DNA of 64,000 bases from Paenibacillus peoriae KCTC 3763 (GTDB lineage Bacteria; Bacillota; Bacilli; Paenibacillales; Paenibacillaceae): positions 62,001 through 126,000 of the forward strand of contig NZ_AGFX01000041.1 of the NCBI RefSeq assembly GCF_000236805.1. The letters are read 5' to 3'. The translations under genes and the position numbers were made by a program. This document shows, piece after piece, positions 16,992 through 26,264 of this stretch. The notes under the pieces are model-generated. The model was not told where the DNA came from. It saw only the letters and a program-made list of their open reading frames with translations, and searched no databases. How positions within the stretch are numbered: the stretch's first letter is position 1; every line of letters begins with the position of its first letter.

Positions 16992-17615
16992 TTAGTGACG
17001 TTTACGTTGGCCAGTTAATCTAACCATCAATCCATACAGGAAAAACCCACTGAGCAAGCCGCCAAAGTGAGCGGTCCAGTTAATGTTCGCCACAGCGAAA
17101 GAAAACAGGATACCAAACCCGAGTAACGTGTACAGTGTTTTGCGTGAAGCGTCATCCATAAATGAACGTTGAAACAGGGCAACGTACAAAAATGCACCAT
17201 AGATACCATATATCGCTCCTGAGGCTCCTACAGAGACAGTCGTTTCCGCTACCATGTTGTAATGCGCGATGGACATCACATTCCCTACAATACCTGTGAC
17301 CAGATACAGCAGCACATAGCGCAAGGAGCCCAGCAAGCGCTCCAGCGGTGGAGCAAAAACGAGGATCGCAAAGGAATTAAACAAAAGATGATCGAACCCT
17401 GCGTGTAAAAACATAGCTGACACATAGCGCCATAGCTGATCAGTGAAAGGTGCCTCATTAATCAGGGCGCCATACCGAATCAGCGTTAAACTATTCTGCG
17501 ATCCACCCTGTACGGTAAGCACAATAAACATGACAATATTGATGAGCAAAATCAGACAGGTCACCGGGTAAAAACGCAAATAGCTTTTCCAGTTCTCATA
17601 ACGTAAAAAAATCAA
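16992..17615 (-). CDS. Rhomboid-family intramembrane serine protease
   Basis: Cleaves transmembrane helices inside the membrane. The 207-residue protein has six membrane segments; the catalytic Ser is in VSVGASGAIYGIYGA and the His in NWTAHFGGLLSG. The WRYVSAMFLHAGFDHLLFN loop is also typical. Start: TTG 17615 (MIFLRYENWKSY) is chosen because GAAGGAAGG lies 6 bases upstream; the longer frame to 17663 has no ribosome site and would run into the tpx promoter. Monocistronic as far as can be seen. Confidence 0.87.
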   Translation of the reverse strand: MIFLRYENWKSYLRFYPVTCLILLINIVMFIVLTVQGGSQNSLTLIRYGALINEAPFTDQLWRYVSAMFLHAGFDHLLFNSFAILVFAPPLERLLGSLRYVLLYLVTGIVGNVMSIAHYNMVAETTVSVGASGAIYGIYGAFLYVALFQRSFMDDASRKTLYTLLGFGILFSFAVANINWTAHFGGLLSGFFLYGLMVRLTGQRKRH

Positions 17616-17656
17616 GGCAATCCTTCCTTCACGGGGTGTCTCCACCTTATTCAAAT

Positions 17657-17686
17657 TGGACAATGTCTTTTATAAAAGATTATAAT
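17657..17686 (+). promoter_or_regulatory. Sigma-A-type promoter of tpx
   Basis: TGGACA (17657-17662) and TATAAT (17681-17686) are spaced 18 bases. The transcript would start near 17693 and the AAGGAGG of tpx follows shortly. Confidence 0.6.
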
Positions 17687-17734
17687 AGATTTCGGCAACG
17701 ATAACCAATCTAAAAACCAAGGAGGCTATTACAT

Positions 17735-18253
17735 ATGACACAAGAACGTACAGGAGCTGCTACTTTTAAAGGCAATCCATTGACTCTCTTAGGTCCTGAA
17801 TTGAAAATTGGAGATCAGGCACCTGATTTCAAATTGCAGAAAAACCTGCTGGAAGCAGCTACGCTTCAAGACTTTGCAGGCAAAGTCAAACTGATCAGTG
17901 TAGTTCCTTCTCTGGATACAGGCGTGTGTGACGCACAGACTCGACGTTTTAACCAGGAAGCCGATTCCCTTGGAGATCAAGTCGTAGTATTGACTGTCAG
18001 CGTGGATCTTCCGTTTGCACAAGCTCGTTGGTGCGGAGCTGCGGGCATTGACCGCGTATTGACATTGTCCGACTACAAGGATCATTCCTTCGGTGAAGCT
18101 TATGGCGTGTTCATCAAGGAATTCCATTTGGATCATCGGGCTATTTTTGTTATTGACCAAAATGACAAAATCGCTTATGTGGAATACTTGAGCGAAATGT
18201 CCGAGCACCCTGACTATGATCAAGCGATTGCAGCGGTGAAAAAACTCGTCTAA
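17735..18253 (+). CDS. tpx: Thiol peroxidase (atypical 2-Cys peroxiredoxin)
   Basis: Reduces hydrogen peroxide and alkyl peroxides using thioredoxin. The 172-residue protein has the Tpx peroxidatic Cys in [11 protein letters not shown] and the resolving Cys in ARWCGAAGI, with the motif SVDLPFAQ between them. Length and the N-terminal [22 protein letters not shown] are usual for the family. AAGGAGG lies just upstream. Monocistronic. Confidence 0.95.
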   Translation: MTQERTGAATFKGNPLTLLGPELKIGDQAPDFKLQKNLLEAATLQDFAGKVKLISVVPSLDTGVCDAQTRRFNQEADSLGDQVVVLTVSVDLPFAQARWCGAAGIDRVLTLSDYKDHSFGEAYGVFIKEFHLDHRAIFVIDQNDKIAYVEYLSEMSEHPDYDQAIAAVKKLV

Positions 18254-18271
18254 ATCAAGACTGAGAATATT

Positions 18272-18309
18272 AAAAAAGCGAGTGAAGGGTTGCCTTCCTC
18301 GCTTTTTTT
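18272..18309. terminator. Bidirectional terminator after tpx
   Basis: Stem GCGAG-GAAGG with CCTTC-CTCGC around a GTTG loop; A6 on the left and T7 on the right. Confidence 0.85.
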
Positions 18310-18347
18310 GACATGGGTCTGTCCCACCACTGCTCACACGTCTACAA

Positions 18348-18740
18348 TTACTGCACGACCTTATAAGCGGACAGCTTCTTGTCAATCATTGCGAACAACT
18401 GCAAAATGATACGATAATTCGCACCTAAGTCCCCCAGCGATCCACGTGACGCGGAATAAATATCCACCGCACTTCGAACTGGCGAAACAGACAATATAGA
18501 AACAGTAATATCGACAGTTCTGCCGAACGCCGTTCGCTTCTCTAACGTAATCTCACCTACGGATGCTACCTCATGGAGTACCTTATAGCCAGGAATCTTT
18601 TTTAAGATCGATGTCACTTCTTCCCAAGCCTTGTCTCTCGATAAGTTATAATAGCGTGTTTTCATTTGGGGGTCCTTGACCCGGTCGCTTGTACTTTCTT
18701 GGCTGCGCACAATCCCTACCAGAGTCCTTTTCAACGACAA
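18348..18740 (-). CDS. DUF1499-family protein
   Basis: A 130-residue protein. The region TRYYNLSRDKAWEEVTSILKKIPG to SASRGSLGDLGANYRIILQLFAMID matches the DUF1499 family, including the conserved Arg/Gly/Asn pattern near the C-terminus. No signal peptide is seen in this version. Start: TTG 18740 has AGGAGG about 7 bases upstream; the longer frame to 18911 lacks a ribosome site and runs towards the upstream terminator. Function unknown. Confidence 0.7.
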   Translation of the reverse strand: MSLKRTLVGIVRSQESTSDRVKDPQMKTRYYNLSRDKAWEEVTSILKKIPGYKVLHEVASVGEITLEKRTAFGRTVDITVSILSVSPVRSAVDIYSASRGSLGDLGANYRIILQLFAMIDKKLSAYKVVQ

Positions 18741-18902
18741 GACATTTCCTCCTTCACGATAATCGTTGCCATCATGCGGCACATCGGTTTTCTTTTGCTG
18801 CAAGCGCTTTATAAAATATGATAAACAACCAAAAGCGAGCCCGATCATACCTGTGGCATGCGACCTTAGTGCCTCATGTCTTAGTTTAACATTGTTGCAT
18901 AC

Positions 18903-18942
18903 AAAAAACACCCTGTTTCTGCACGCAGCAGTACCAGAGTGT
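18903..18942 (-). terminator. Intrinsic terminator ending the structured RNA
   Basis: On the minus strand ACACTCTG (18942-18935) pairs with CAGGGTGT (18915-18908), one G-U pair, with an inner CTGC/GCAG arm, followed by TTTTTT. No open reading frame lies directly upstream of it. Confidence 0.75.
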
Positions 18943-19150
18943 GTTCATTACGTTGCGGAATACCCGCTGATGCCGTCCGACCATAGCGTCTTCTGAACCT
19001 GCTTTAGCAGGTGGGTGATCGCAGAACAAACTTTTGAAGTCCCCTTGTCAGGAATTGACAGGGCTTTTCAGCTATTCATCCGTATTGATCTCCCTAGACA
19101 TTGTCATTGGTTCAAAACAACAAATGACCGTAACGCGCATCGCAGGATGT
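18903..19150 (-). ncRNA. Candidate stand-alone structured RNA (6S RNA possible)
   Basis: About 250 bases with a good promoter, a good terminator and no coding potential. On the transcript, long-range pairings are visible: CATT.GTTG near the 5' end with CAAC.AATG near the 3' end, then CGG-AATA-GCTG with CAGC-TATT-CCG, each interrupted by bulges. Inside are hairpins CCCTGTCA/TGACAAGGG and ACCTGC-TAAA-GCAGGT, the latter closed further by TTCTG/CAGAA across a 9-base bulge. This rod-like form, size and lone setting fit 6S RNA, but I cannot confirm the family. It lacks the SRP tetraloop motif, tmRNA and RNase P signatures. Confidence 0.5.
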
Positions 19151-19156
19151 GACCTT

Positions 19157-19185
19157 ATTATAGCGCTTCTAACTCAGAAAGTAAA
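19157..19185 (-). promoter_or_regulatory. Sigma-A-type promoter of the structured RNA
   Basis: On the minus strand TTTACT (19185-19180) and TATAAT (19162-19157) are spaced exactly 17 bases. It sits 19 bases after the stop of the upstream YesL-family gene. Confidence 0.7.
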
Positions 19186-19203
19186 CGCTAGGAGAAATCT
19201 GTT

Positions 19204-19971
19204 TTATTTTTGGAGGTTATCACTTTTCTTGTCTTCAACGCTTTCCTGCTCCTCATCCTTCTGCTTCATCTGTTCCATCTGATCCTGCATTTTGAGAAAA
19301 GTTCCGTAAAAATTAAAGAAAGCGAACCAGGCAACAACACTGCCGATAAAGAATAAGAAAAGCACGGGATATTTGACCCCGATAAATATAACAACCGCGC
19401 TGCCGAGCATAGTAGAAAATACACGAAATGGCCGAATCAGCGTCAGTAAAACCGCATTTTTCATAATTTGTCCGATAGACATATGGTAATGAGCCACCAT
19501 CGAAAAGAAGTTAAACATAGACACGAGCAAAATAATGATAAGAATAAGCATGATAACGCCCACGATTTGTAGGTTGCTGAGTTGTGTCATATAAACGGTA
19601 TAATCCACATACATGATAACAAACAGTAACGTGTAAAAGATGCCCCCGATCAGGCTCTGCTTATAGTTTTCCTTGTAGCCTTTAAAGAAAGTACGAAACA
19701 CACCGGTATCTGTGTCACCCATCACCCATTTGCGAACAACGGTAAACATAGCCGATGTGGCGGGGAATAAGGTAAGCGGTGCCAAAATAGCCATTGCCCA
19801 GTTCATTTGTAAAGATTCATTAGCCAAATTCTGATTCATGACAAGTAGTTTGAGTATGAGGCAGAACATAAAAGGCGACGAACATAACACCCATAATAAA
19901 TTGGTAGCTGCCAGTCGGGTAATCCATTCCGTCAAGCGGTAAATACCACCCATAGCTCCTTTAAACTCCAA
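19204..19971 (-). CDS. YesL-family membrane protein (DUF624)
   Basis: A 255-residue protein with five or six hydrophobic helices and a charged Glu/Lys/Gln-rich cytoplasmic tail (about residues 228-255). The N-terminal GGIYRLTEWITRLAATNLLWVL and the FFKGYKENYKQSLIGG loop match DUF624/YesL proteins, which in bacilli often accompany sugar ABC transporters or two-component systems; none is adjacent here. Start: TTG 19971, with GGAGGGAG 9 bases upstream. Role unknown. Confidence 0.75.
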   Translation of the reverse strand: MEFKGAMGGIYRLTEWITRLAATNLLWVLCSSPFMFCLILKLLVMNQNLANESLQMNWAMAILAPLTLFPATSAMFTVVRKWVMGDTDTGVFRTFFKGYKENYKQSLIGGIFYTLLFVIMYVDYTVYMTQLSNLQIVGVIMLILIIILLVSMFNFFSMVAHYHMSIGQIMKNAVLLTLIRPFRVFSTMLGSAVVIFIGVKYPVLFLFFIGSVVAWFAFFNFYGTFLKMQDQMEQMKQKDEEQESVEDKKSDNLQK

Positions 19972-20156
19972 TGCTAGTCTCTCCCTCCGTGAGCCTTGAC
20001 AGTTCCAAGACTCATGTTGCTATGCCTGTAAATTCCGGCTGTTGACTATATCATAACGTATTTCATCCCTAATGCGCCAGTGAATTCAACAGGTAGTTCG
20101 TCACAGCAGGTCCCTTTGCCAAGAAGGGGTTATTGAGCATCATCTGCCACTAAAAC

Positions 20157-20191
20157 AAAAAAAGCCGAAGCTAGTATTCACTTCGGCTTTT
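20157..20191. terminator. Terminator of cshA
   Basis: Stem GCCGAAG with CTTCGGC, A7 to the left and T4 to the right; it follows the cshA stop on the minus strand. The rest of 19972-20205 shows nothing else I can name. Confidence 0.8.
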
Positions 20192-20205
20192 CAATATATT
20201 AATTT

Positions 20206-21786
20206 TTATTCGGAAGAGGAATCTTCACGTCTTGCAGGACGACGAGTTTCTCCATTGCTGCTCGTGCGTGGTTTGCGATCTCCACTGTAGCGGCTTCCGG
20301 AATCACGGTTGTAGCCACCGCCTTCTTTGCCACGGTTGTAACCGCCATATCCGCCTTTACCGCCACTGCCGCCAGAACGGTTGGAATTATAGCCTCCGTT
20401 GCTGCGACCGCTATAGTTGGACGGCTTGCGACCGCCAGAACGAATGTCCGGTTTACGACGCTTTGCACGGATTGGATCTTCAGGAGTCAGCTCAATTGAT
20501 GCTTCTCTCTTCTCACCAGTCATCAGCTTCAGAGCTGCGGAGAGAAGTTGTACAGAATCATATTGCTCAAGCATTTGAATAGCCAAACCTTTGTACTCGT
20601 TCAACTCACCTTTTTCTACAGCTTCCAGAAGGCGTTCTGCGATGATGCGTTGCTTGCCTTCGAGAGCCTCAGCCAGTGTTGGAAGCGGCTTACGTGGAAT
20701 GCGGTGACGGGTTACACGTTCGATGAAATGTAAATGGTCAATTTCACGAGGCGTTACGAAAGACCATGCTTCCCCTTCTTTACCTGCACGTCCAGTACGG
20801 CCAATACGGTGAACATAGCTTTCCGGATCTTGTGGAAGGTCAAAGTTCACAACGTGAGTTACGCCGGAAACGTCCAAACCACGAGCAGCCACGTCCGTCG
20901 CCACGAGCACGTCAATGCTTCCATCGCGGAATTTGCGCATAACAGCATCGCGTTGATTTTGAGATAAGTCACCGTGCAAGCCATCTGCAGAATATCCACG
21001 TTTTTGCAGAGCTTCAGCCAGCTCGTCTACCCGACGCTTGGTACGACCGAATACGATGGCAAGTTCTGGGGATTCCATATCGATCAGACGGCTCAATGCT
21101 TCAAATTTTTGCCGTTCAGGAACTTCAATATAGGCCTGTTCAATCAGTGGAGCGCTAACTTGTTTAGGAATAACTGAAACATGCTCAGGGTCTTTGAGGA
21201 ATTGCTCAGCCAGTCTTTTAATATTAGGAGGCATTGTAGCCGAGAAAAGCATCGTTTGACGCTCGTCCGGAACTTGCTTCAAAATGGATTGGATATCTTC
21301 CATGAAGCCCATATCCAACATTTCATCCGCTTCATCCAAAACAACCGTGTTTACGTCTTCCAGCTTGATGGTTTTGCGGTTAATATGATCGAGCAGGCGT
21401 CCTGGTGTACCAATAATAATTTGAGGTTTCTTTTTCAAAGCGCGGATCTGGCGCACGATATCTTGACCGCCATAGATTGGCAACGTGCGAAGACCTTTAA
21501 AGCGAGATAGTTTTTCAATTTCTTCAGCCACCTGAATTGCAAGCTCGCGTGTTGGAGCCATAATCAGAGCTCTGATTTTTTCGTCGTTTTTGGAAATTTT
21601 GCTGATCAGTGGAATACCAAAGGCTGCGGTTTTACCAGTACCTGTTTGGGCTTGGCCAATCATGTCTTTGCCTTGCAGTGCAATCGGAATGGATATGGCC
21701 TGAATTGGTGTGGCTTCTTCAAAACCCAGCTCCGTAATCGCCTGAATTACTTTAGGTTCAAGATCAAATTCTGCAAATGTCGTCAA
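20206..21786 (-). CDS. cshA: DEAD-box RNA helicase CshA
   Basis: ATP-dependent RNA helicase linked to the RNA degradosome, ribosome assembly and cold growth. Motifs in order: Q motif ([14 protein letters not shown]), Walker A AQTGTGKT (46-53), PTRELA, DEAD (151-154), SAT (182-184), then in the second RecA domain RGLDV and [10 protein letters not shown]. The tail from about residue 450 is rich in Gly, Arg, Ser and Tyr, an RNA-binding extension. Start: TTG 21786 (MTTFAEF), AAGGAG 11 bases upstream. The 320-base gap to yitT leaves room for a long 5' leader, common in cold-shock helicases, though I see no named element there. Confidence 0.92.
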   Translation of the reverse strand: MTTFAEFDLEPKVIQAITELGFEEATPIQAISIPIALQGKDMIGQAQTGTGKTAAFGIPLISKISKNDEKIRALIMAPTRELAIQVAEEIEKLSRFKGLRTLPIYGGQDIVRQIRALKKKPQIIIGTPGRLLDHINRKTIKLEDVNTVVLDEADEMLDMGFMEDIQSILKQVPDERQTMLFSATMPPNIKRLAEQFLKDPEHVSVIPKQVSAPLIEQAYIEVPERQKFEALSRLIDMESPELAIVFGRTKRRVDELAEALQKRGYSADGLHGDLSQNQRDAVMRKFRDGSIDVLVATDVAARGLDVSGVTHVVNFDLPQDPESYVHRIGRTGRAGKEGEAWSFVTPREIDHLHFIERVTRHRIPRKPLPTLAEALEGKQRIIAERLLEAVEKGELNEYKGLAIQMLEQYDSVQLLSAALKLMTGEKREASIELTPEDPIRAKRRKPDIRSGGRKPSNYSGRSNGGYNSNRSGGSGGKGGYGGYNRGKEGGGYNRDSGSRYSGDRKPRTSSNGETRRPARREDSSSE

Positions 21787-22108
21787 ATTTATTCATACTC
21801 CTTCATAATGGTGGATGTGGTGGACAATCCACAATGTTGTCTGTATTCTTAAGTAGCGATATTATTGTATAAGTTTTCCCCAATACAGTAACAGTTTATT
21901 TGACTTAAACTGCACTTTCTGTAATGACTCAGGGAACCCTATCCGATACATCTTAAACGAATTTACCCTTTTTAAAACAGTTTAAATTTTAAGTGTTTCT
22001 CTGGACATAGGTCCCTACTCAAGAATATCCACATCGCATTATAGCACAGAACAATTCATGAATACCAGCAAGTTGCTTCCCGCATAATTTAAATGAGGTG
22101 AAAAAAAG
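21787..22108. other. Divergent intergenic region between cshA and yitT
   Basis: 322 bases holding the ribosome sites of both genes and presumably their promoters. It is A/T-rich with no open frame or strong hairpin that I can support. A long cshA leader is plausible. Confidence 0.4.
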
Positions 22109-22930
22109 TTGTTAAAAATAGTGTTAAACTGCTTCGTAGTCATTCTTGGAGCCGCTGCCATAGCATGCGGTTTTAATCTGTTTCTCGTGCCCCACCACCT
22201 GCTGAGCGGGGGAGTAGCCGGGGTTTCCATGTTAATCGGCTATTTCACAAAATTCAATATCAGCACCATGTATTTTGTCATCAATATCCCGATGCTTGTT
22301 GCAGGCTGGTTTATTTTGGGCAAACGATTTATTAGCCTGAGCATCTTATCCGTTGTTGTTACAACGTGGATTTTGGCCTGGGTTCCGGTGCAATCTGTCG
22401 TATCGGATACACTATTGGCCTCCGTCTTTGGCGGGGTACTGATCGGCGTTGGAGCAGGGCTTTCCTTCCGGGTGGGAGGGTCTACTGGTGGTTTTGACAT
22501 TATCGGCTCCATTGTTACCCGTTATCGTGACTTCCCCGTCGGAACTGTACTTGTCGGGTTGAATGGGCTGGTTATTCTCGCGGCAGGATACTTGAATGGA
22601 GATTGGAATATTGCGCTGGCGTCAATGCTGTCCATTTTCGTGACTGGAAAGGTCTTGGATCAAATTTATGTAAGCCATACGAAAATCACTGTCTACATTA
22701 TTACAGGACACACCGAAAAACTGTTGAGCCGGATGTTGGCCACGCCACGCGGTGTCAGCAAAATCAAAATTGAAGGTGCATTCTCACATACGGAAAAGGA
22801 TATGCTAATGACTGTTACAACACGCTATGAACTGGTCGAATTAAAGCGCATCATTAAGGAAGTCGATCCGTCTGCTTTCGTTAATATTGTGGAAACCGTT
22901 GGAGTCATGGGTTCCTTCCGCCGAAGATAA
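22109..22930 (+). CDS. YitT-family membrane protein (DUF161 and DUF2179)
   Basis: A 273-residue protein with five or six hydrophobic helices (residues 1-165) carrying the family motif LLSGGVAGVSMLIGY and FRVGGSTGGFDIIGSI, then a cytoplasmic DUF2179 domain (THTKITVYIITGHTEKL, GAFSHTEKDMLMTVTTRYEL). A transport role is often guessed but not shown. TTG start at 22109 with GAGGTG upstream. Divergent from cshA. Confidence 0.83.
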   Translation: MLKIVLNCFVVILGAAAIACGFNLFLVPHHLLSGGVAGVSMLIGYFTKFNISTMYFVINIPMLVAGWFILGKRFISLSILSVVVTTWILAWVPVQSVVSDTLLASVFGGVLIGVGAGLSFRVGGSTGGFDIIGSIVTRYRDFPVGTVLVGLNGLVILAAGYLNGDWNIALASMLSIFVTGKVLDQIYVSHTKITVYIITGHTEKLLSRMLATPRGVSKIKIEGAFSHTEKDMLMTVTTRYELVELKRIIKEVDPSAFVNIVETVGVMGSFRRR

Positions 22931-23096
22931 GCATGTACCCGAGTGTCAAAATTCAGTTTCTGTGGTACACTATACGTGCGCTGTACCCATCATATTTATA
23001 AGACCGCTTTACCTGCTATTTCACAGGCACTTTGCTTTTCCGATTCGTAATGAATGATTCTTTTGGAATGATTCCGAACAGGAAAGGGTGATTATT

Positions 23097-23291
23097 GTGG
23101 AAATGGAAACGGTAAAACTGTCCGACATCGTCTTAAGATGGTATCCTGAAATGCTCCCTTCTCTCAAAAAGAATGAGCTGAACTCGATGATTGTCCTCCG
23201 GGACGGGATGTCCATACTCAAGCCAACGGATGCGCTAGAGATTATTCAGTACAGTATTTGTGAGCACCAGAACGATAATTATCTTCAATAA
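23097..23291 (+). CDS. Small hypothetical protein
   Basis: A 64-residue, slightly acidic protein without membrane segments (core SDIVLRWYPEMLPSLKKNEL, DGMSILKPTDALEIIQYS). Start: GTG 23097 with AGGAAAGG 9 bases upstream; ATG 23103 is possible. A convincing terminator follows at 23306, which supports it as a real gene. I do not recognise the family. Confidence 0.55.
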   Translation: MEMETVKLSDIVLRWYPEMLPSLKKNELNSMIVLRDGMSILKPTDALEIIQYSICEHQNDNYLQ

Positions 23292-23305
23292 ATCGCTTTA
23301 CTCAG

Positions 23306-23353
23306 TGCCGCTTCTTCCGGTTGTGCCTACAGCCGTGAGGAAGCGGCATTATT
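23306..23353 (+). terminator. Intrinsic terminator of the small gene
   Basis: Stem TGCCGCTTC-TC with GA-GAAGCGGCA, with an inner CGGTTGT/ACAGCCG arm, followed by TTATTTAT. Confidence 0.65.
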
Positions 23354-23511
23354 TATGCAATGATGTGGATTCATCGATCGATCGTTGGGTTAATCATGTA
23401 AGACTATGCCTGACGGCTTGCACTAGCTTTGGTTACAAAGATGTTGTTTTTTGGATACCTGACTTTACGTATAATCAGGTAAGCGACAGATATAAGGGAG
23501 AGAACTGGGGA

Positions 23512-24690
23512 ATGAATATGATTTGGGTAATTATGTTAATCACCTTGGGGATGAGTGGAAATGGAGAACAGACCGCCAATATACCAAGGGTCAAAGATAC
23601 GGTAGCAACAACACTCGGCAGCGCCATGATTCAGGCCCAGCACAGTAGCATGAAGGTAGATGCATCTAATCCTCCGGTCAAATTAGACCCGCAGCCGACC
23701 ACGCCAGCTATCAAAGGCATTTATGTAACGGCTTATAGCGCAGGCGGTTCGCGCATGAATCAGCTGCTGGATTTGATCGATAAAACAGAGCTCAATGCTA
23801 TGGTCATTGACATTAAAGATGATGCAGGTTACATAACTTATCCAACGACCAGCCCTGAACTGCTAAAATTGGGCAAGCCCCAAAAATTTATTCGCGATAT
23901 TTCCGGTTTGATGGATCGTTTGAAAAAGCATAAGGTTTATCCGATCGCCCGGATCGTCGTATTTAAAGATACCGTGCTGGCTAACAAAAATCCCGAACTG
24001 TCGTTCCGCAATCCTGACGGGACGGTCTGGAAAAACGGCAAGGGAGACGGGTTCGTCAATCCTTATAACAAAGAGGTATGGGATTATAATATCGCCATTG
24101 CCAAGGAAGCAGCACAGCTCGGTTTTAAGGAGATTCAGTTTGACTATGTACGTTTTCCCGAAGGCTTTGAGAAAAGAGCAGATAAGCTAAAATACACCAA
24201 ATCGGAACATTCACGCTCGGATGCTGTAGCCGAGTTCGTACAATATGCTCGCAAACAGCTTGCTCCTATGGGTGTGCGGGTGTCTGTAGATATTTTCGGA
24301 TATGCCGCATCCGTTCCTGCTGCCGAGGGAATCGGACAGGATTTTACTAAAATCTCTGAAAATGTGGACGTCATTTCGCCGATGGTCTATCCAAGCCATT
24401 ACACAACAGGCTGGTTTGGTGTCAAAGACCCGGATAAAAATCCTTATCAGACGATAAAAGGCTCCATGGTCGATACACATAAAAAGCTGGATCCAACAGG
24501 CAAGCTGAAGCCGATTATTCGTCCGTGGATTCAGGATTTTACCGCCAGCTGGTTGGGCAGTGGCCATTATGCCAAGTATGGGAAAATCCAGGTCGAGGAT
24601 CAAATTCGAGCGCTTAAGGATATGAAGGTGGATGAATATTTGCTCTGGAATGCAACAAACCGTTATACGAGCGGAGTAACGTACAAGTAA
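23512..24690 (+). CDS. Secreted putative glycoside hydrolase (DUF4015)
   Basis: A 392-residue protein. A hydrophobic N-terminus (MNMIWVIMLITLGM) may be an export signal or anchor. From about residue 60 the DUF4015 TIM-barrel-like domain is complete: IKGIYVTAYSAGG, LNAMVIDIKDDAG, IARIVVFKDTVLA, IQFDYVRFPEG, VSVDIFGYAA, ISPMVYPSHY, and a final YLLWNATNRYTSG. Family members are thought to cut cell-wall or polysaccharide substrates. The ATG at 23512 is preferred to the frame opening at 23260, which would cross a terminator. Confidence 0.78.
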   Translation: MNMIWVIMLITLGMSGNGEQTANIPRVKDTVATTLGSAMIQAQHSSMKVDASNPPVKLDPQPTTPAIKGIYVTAYSAGGSRMNQLLDLIDKTELNAMVIDIKDDAGYITYPTTSPELLKLGKPQKFIRDISGLMDRLKKHKVYPIARIVVFKDTVLANKNPELSFRNPDGTVWKNGKGDGFVNPYNKEVWDYNIAIAKEAAQLGFKEIQFDYVRFPEGFEKRADKLKYTKSEHSRSDAVAEFVQYARKQLAPMGVRVSVDIFGYAASVPAAEGIGQDFTKISENVDVISPMVYPSHYTTGWFGVKDPDKNPYQTIKGSMVDTHKKLDPTGKLKPIIRPWIQDFTASWLGSGHYAKYGKIQVEDQIRALKDMKVDEYLLWNATNRYTSGVTYK

Positions 24691-24827
24691 TGTATTGATT
24701 CCTGAACTTATCATTATTTTCCCCAATATGCGATCTCTACAAATCTAAAGGCTGACTTCTCGTTAGAATGACGGGTGCAGTCTTTTTTGTTGCTGTTCAA
24801 ATGTTACAGTATCCCTTACAATGATTC

Positions 24828-24861
24828 TTGACATGTTATGATATATCTTGTGATATATCAT
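24828..24861 (+). promoter_or_regulatory. Promoter with 24-bp operator-like palindrome upstream of the MATE gene
   Basis: A TTGACA -35 hexamer (24828-24833) is followed by a perfect inverted repeat: arms ATGATATATC (24838-24847) and GATATATCAT (24852-24861) around TTGT. The repeat covers the spacer and -10 region, 32 bases before the MATE start codon. The position suggests a repressor operator; the regulator is not in this window as far as I can tell. Confidence 0.6.
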
Positions 24862-24893
24862 AGTAACAACTCTTTTGTAAATGAGGAAACAAA

Positions 24894-26264
24894 ATGCAAT
24901 TAACAATTACAATGAGTCAGAAATGGAAACAGCTATTTTACATTTTGCTACCCATCCTGATTACCCAACTCGCATTATCCGCGATGACTTTTTTTGATAC
25001 CAATATGTCCGGGCACTTTTCTCCTGCCGACCTGGCTGGTGTAGCTATCGGAGTAAGTCTGTGGATCCCCGTACAAACAGGCCTCAATGGCATACTGATG
25101 GCAATCACGCCGATTGTGTCCCAATTGGTTGGGGCACAGCGCAAAGATAAAGTCTCCTACTATGTCATTCAAGCGCTTTGGCTCTCTCTTGCCTTGTCCA
25201 TGATCGTTCTGATTGCAGGCATTTTTCTCGTCAATCCTATTTTGAACGGCATGAAATTGGAACCAAGGGTTCATAACGTTGCACTTTACTATCTTTGTGC
25301 GATGGCATTTGGGGTTATTCCATTATTCGCCTACACTGTGCTCCGAAGCTTTATGGATGCCTTGGGACAAACACGATTTACAATGGCAATCACACTGATG
25401 TCACTCCCCATCAATATTCTGTTAAACTATTTGCTTATTTACGGAAACTGGGGTTTTCCACGTCTGGGCGGTGTGGGGTCTGGGGTTGCAACCGCCACCA
25501 CCTATTGGATCATTATGCTGGTTGCTGGCATTACTGCGCATCGAGGCAAGAAATTTGCTGAATACCGAATTTTCCGCAAAATATACGGAATTGCCGCCAG
25601 TGCCTGGAAAGAGCTTATCCACATTGGTGTACCCATTGGATTTGCGATATTTTTTGAGACTGCCATTTTTTCTGCCGTCACTCTCTTGATGAGCAGTTAT
25701 AATACAACCACCATCGCCGCTCATCAGGCCGCCATGAACTTTGCAAGCACGTTGTATATGCTTCCACTTAGCATTTGTATGGCACTTACGATTCTGGTTG
25801 GTTATGAAACAGGGGCTAATCGTCCGCGGGATGCTAGAACCTATAGTATACTGGGCATCAGCACCGCAGTGGTTCTGTCACTGATTACAGCTATTGTGCT
25901 GCTCATCTGGGGTGAACAGGTGGCTCGACTGTATTCCACCGATCCGCAAGTTATTCAGTTGACTCAGCATTTTCTAATTTACGCGATTTTCTTTCAAATC
26001 TCGGATGCGATCGCTACACCTACTCAAGGAGCACTACGCGGGTATAAAGATGTCAATCCGGCCTTTCTGCTCACATTCCTGTCCTATTGGGTCATTGGGC
26101 TTCCCGTGGGGTATATACTCGCACGCTGGACTTCCTGGGGCCCCTATGGCTACTGGATCGGTTTGATTACGGGTTTGGCAGTAGGTGCTATTTTGCTGCT
26201 CTGGCGTCTGATGCTGGTACAACGTCGTTTTACCGCAAAAAAACAACACGCAGAGGCTGTCTAG
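24894..26264 (+). CDS. MATE-family multidrug efflux transporter (NorM-like)
   Basis: A 456-residue pump with twelve predicted helices in two homologous halves. NorM-type features include FFDTNMSGHFSPADLAGVAIG in helices 1-2 and the pairing region ALRGYKDV near helix 10. Exports cationic compounds in exchange for sodium or protons; substrates are not predictable. GAGG precedes the ATG. The promoter overlaps a long palindrome, so expression is probably inducible. Its TAG stop shares the palindrome CTAG with the stop of the convergent DUF3906 gene. Confidence 0.9.
   Translation: MQLTITMSQKWKQLFYILLPILITQLALSAMTFFDTNMSGHFSPADLAGVAIGVSLWIPVQTGLNGILMAITPIVSQLVGAQRKDKVSYYVIQALWLSLALSMIVLIAGIFLVNPILNGMKLEPRVHNVALYYLCAMAFGVIPLFAYTVLRSFMDALGQTRFTMAITLMSLPINILLNYLLIYGNWGFPRLGGVGSGVATATTYWIIMLVAGITAHRGKKFAEYRIFRKIYGIAASAWKELIHIGVPIGFAIFFETAIFSAVTLLMSSYNTTTIAAHQAAMNFASTLYMLPLSICMALTILVGYETGANRPRDARTYSILGISTAVVLSLITAIVLLIWGEQVARLYSTDPQVIQLTQHFLIYAIFFQISDAIATPTQGALRGYKDVNPAFLLTFLSYWVIGLPVGYILARWTSWGPYGYWIGLITGLAVGAILLLWRLMLVQRRFTAKKQHAEAV

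Noticed and set aside
24745-24790. Terminator between the DUF4015 and MATE genes
   Set aside because: A T-run is present but the stem is short with several mismatches, so I did not list it as a feature.
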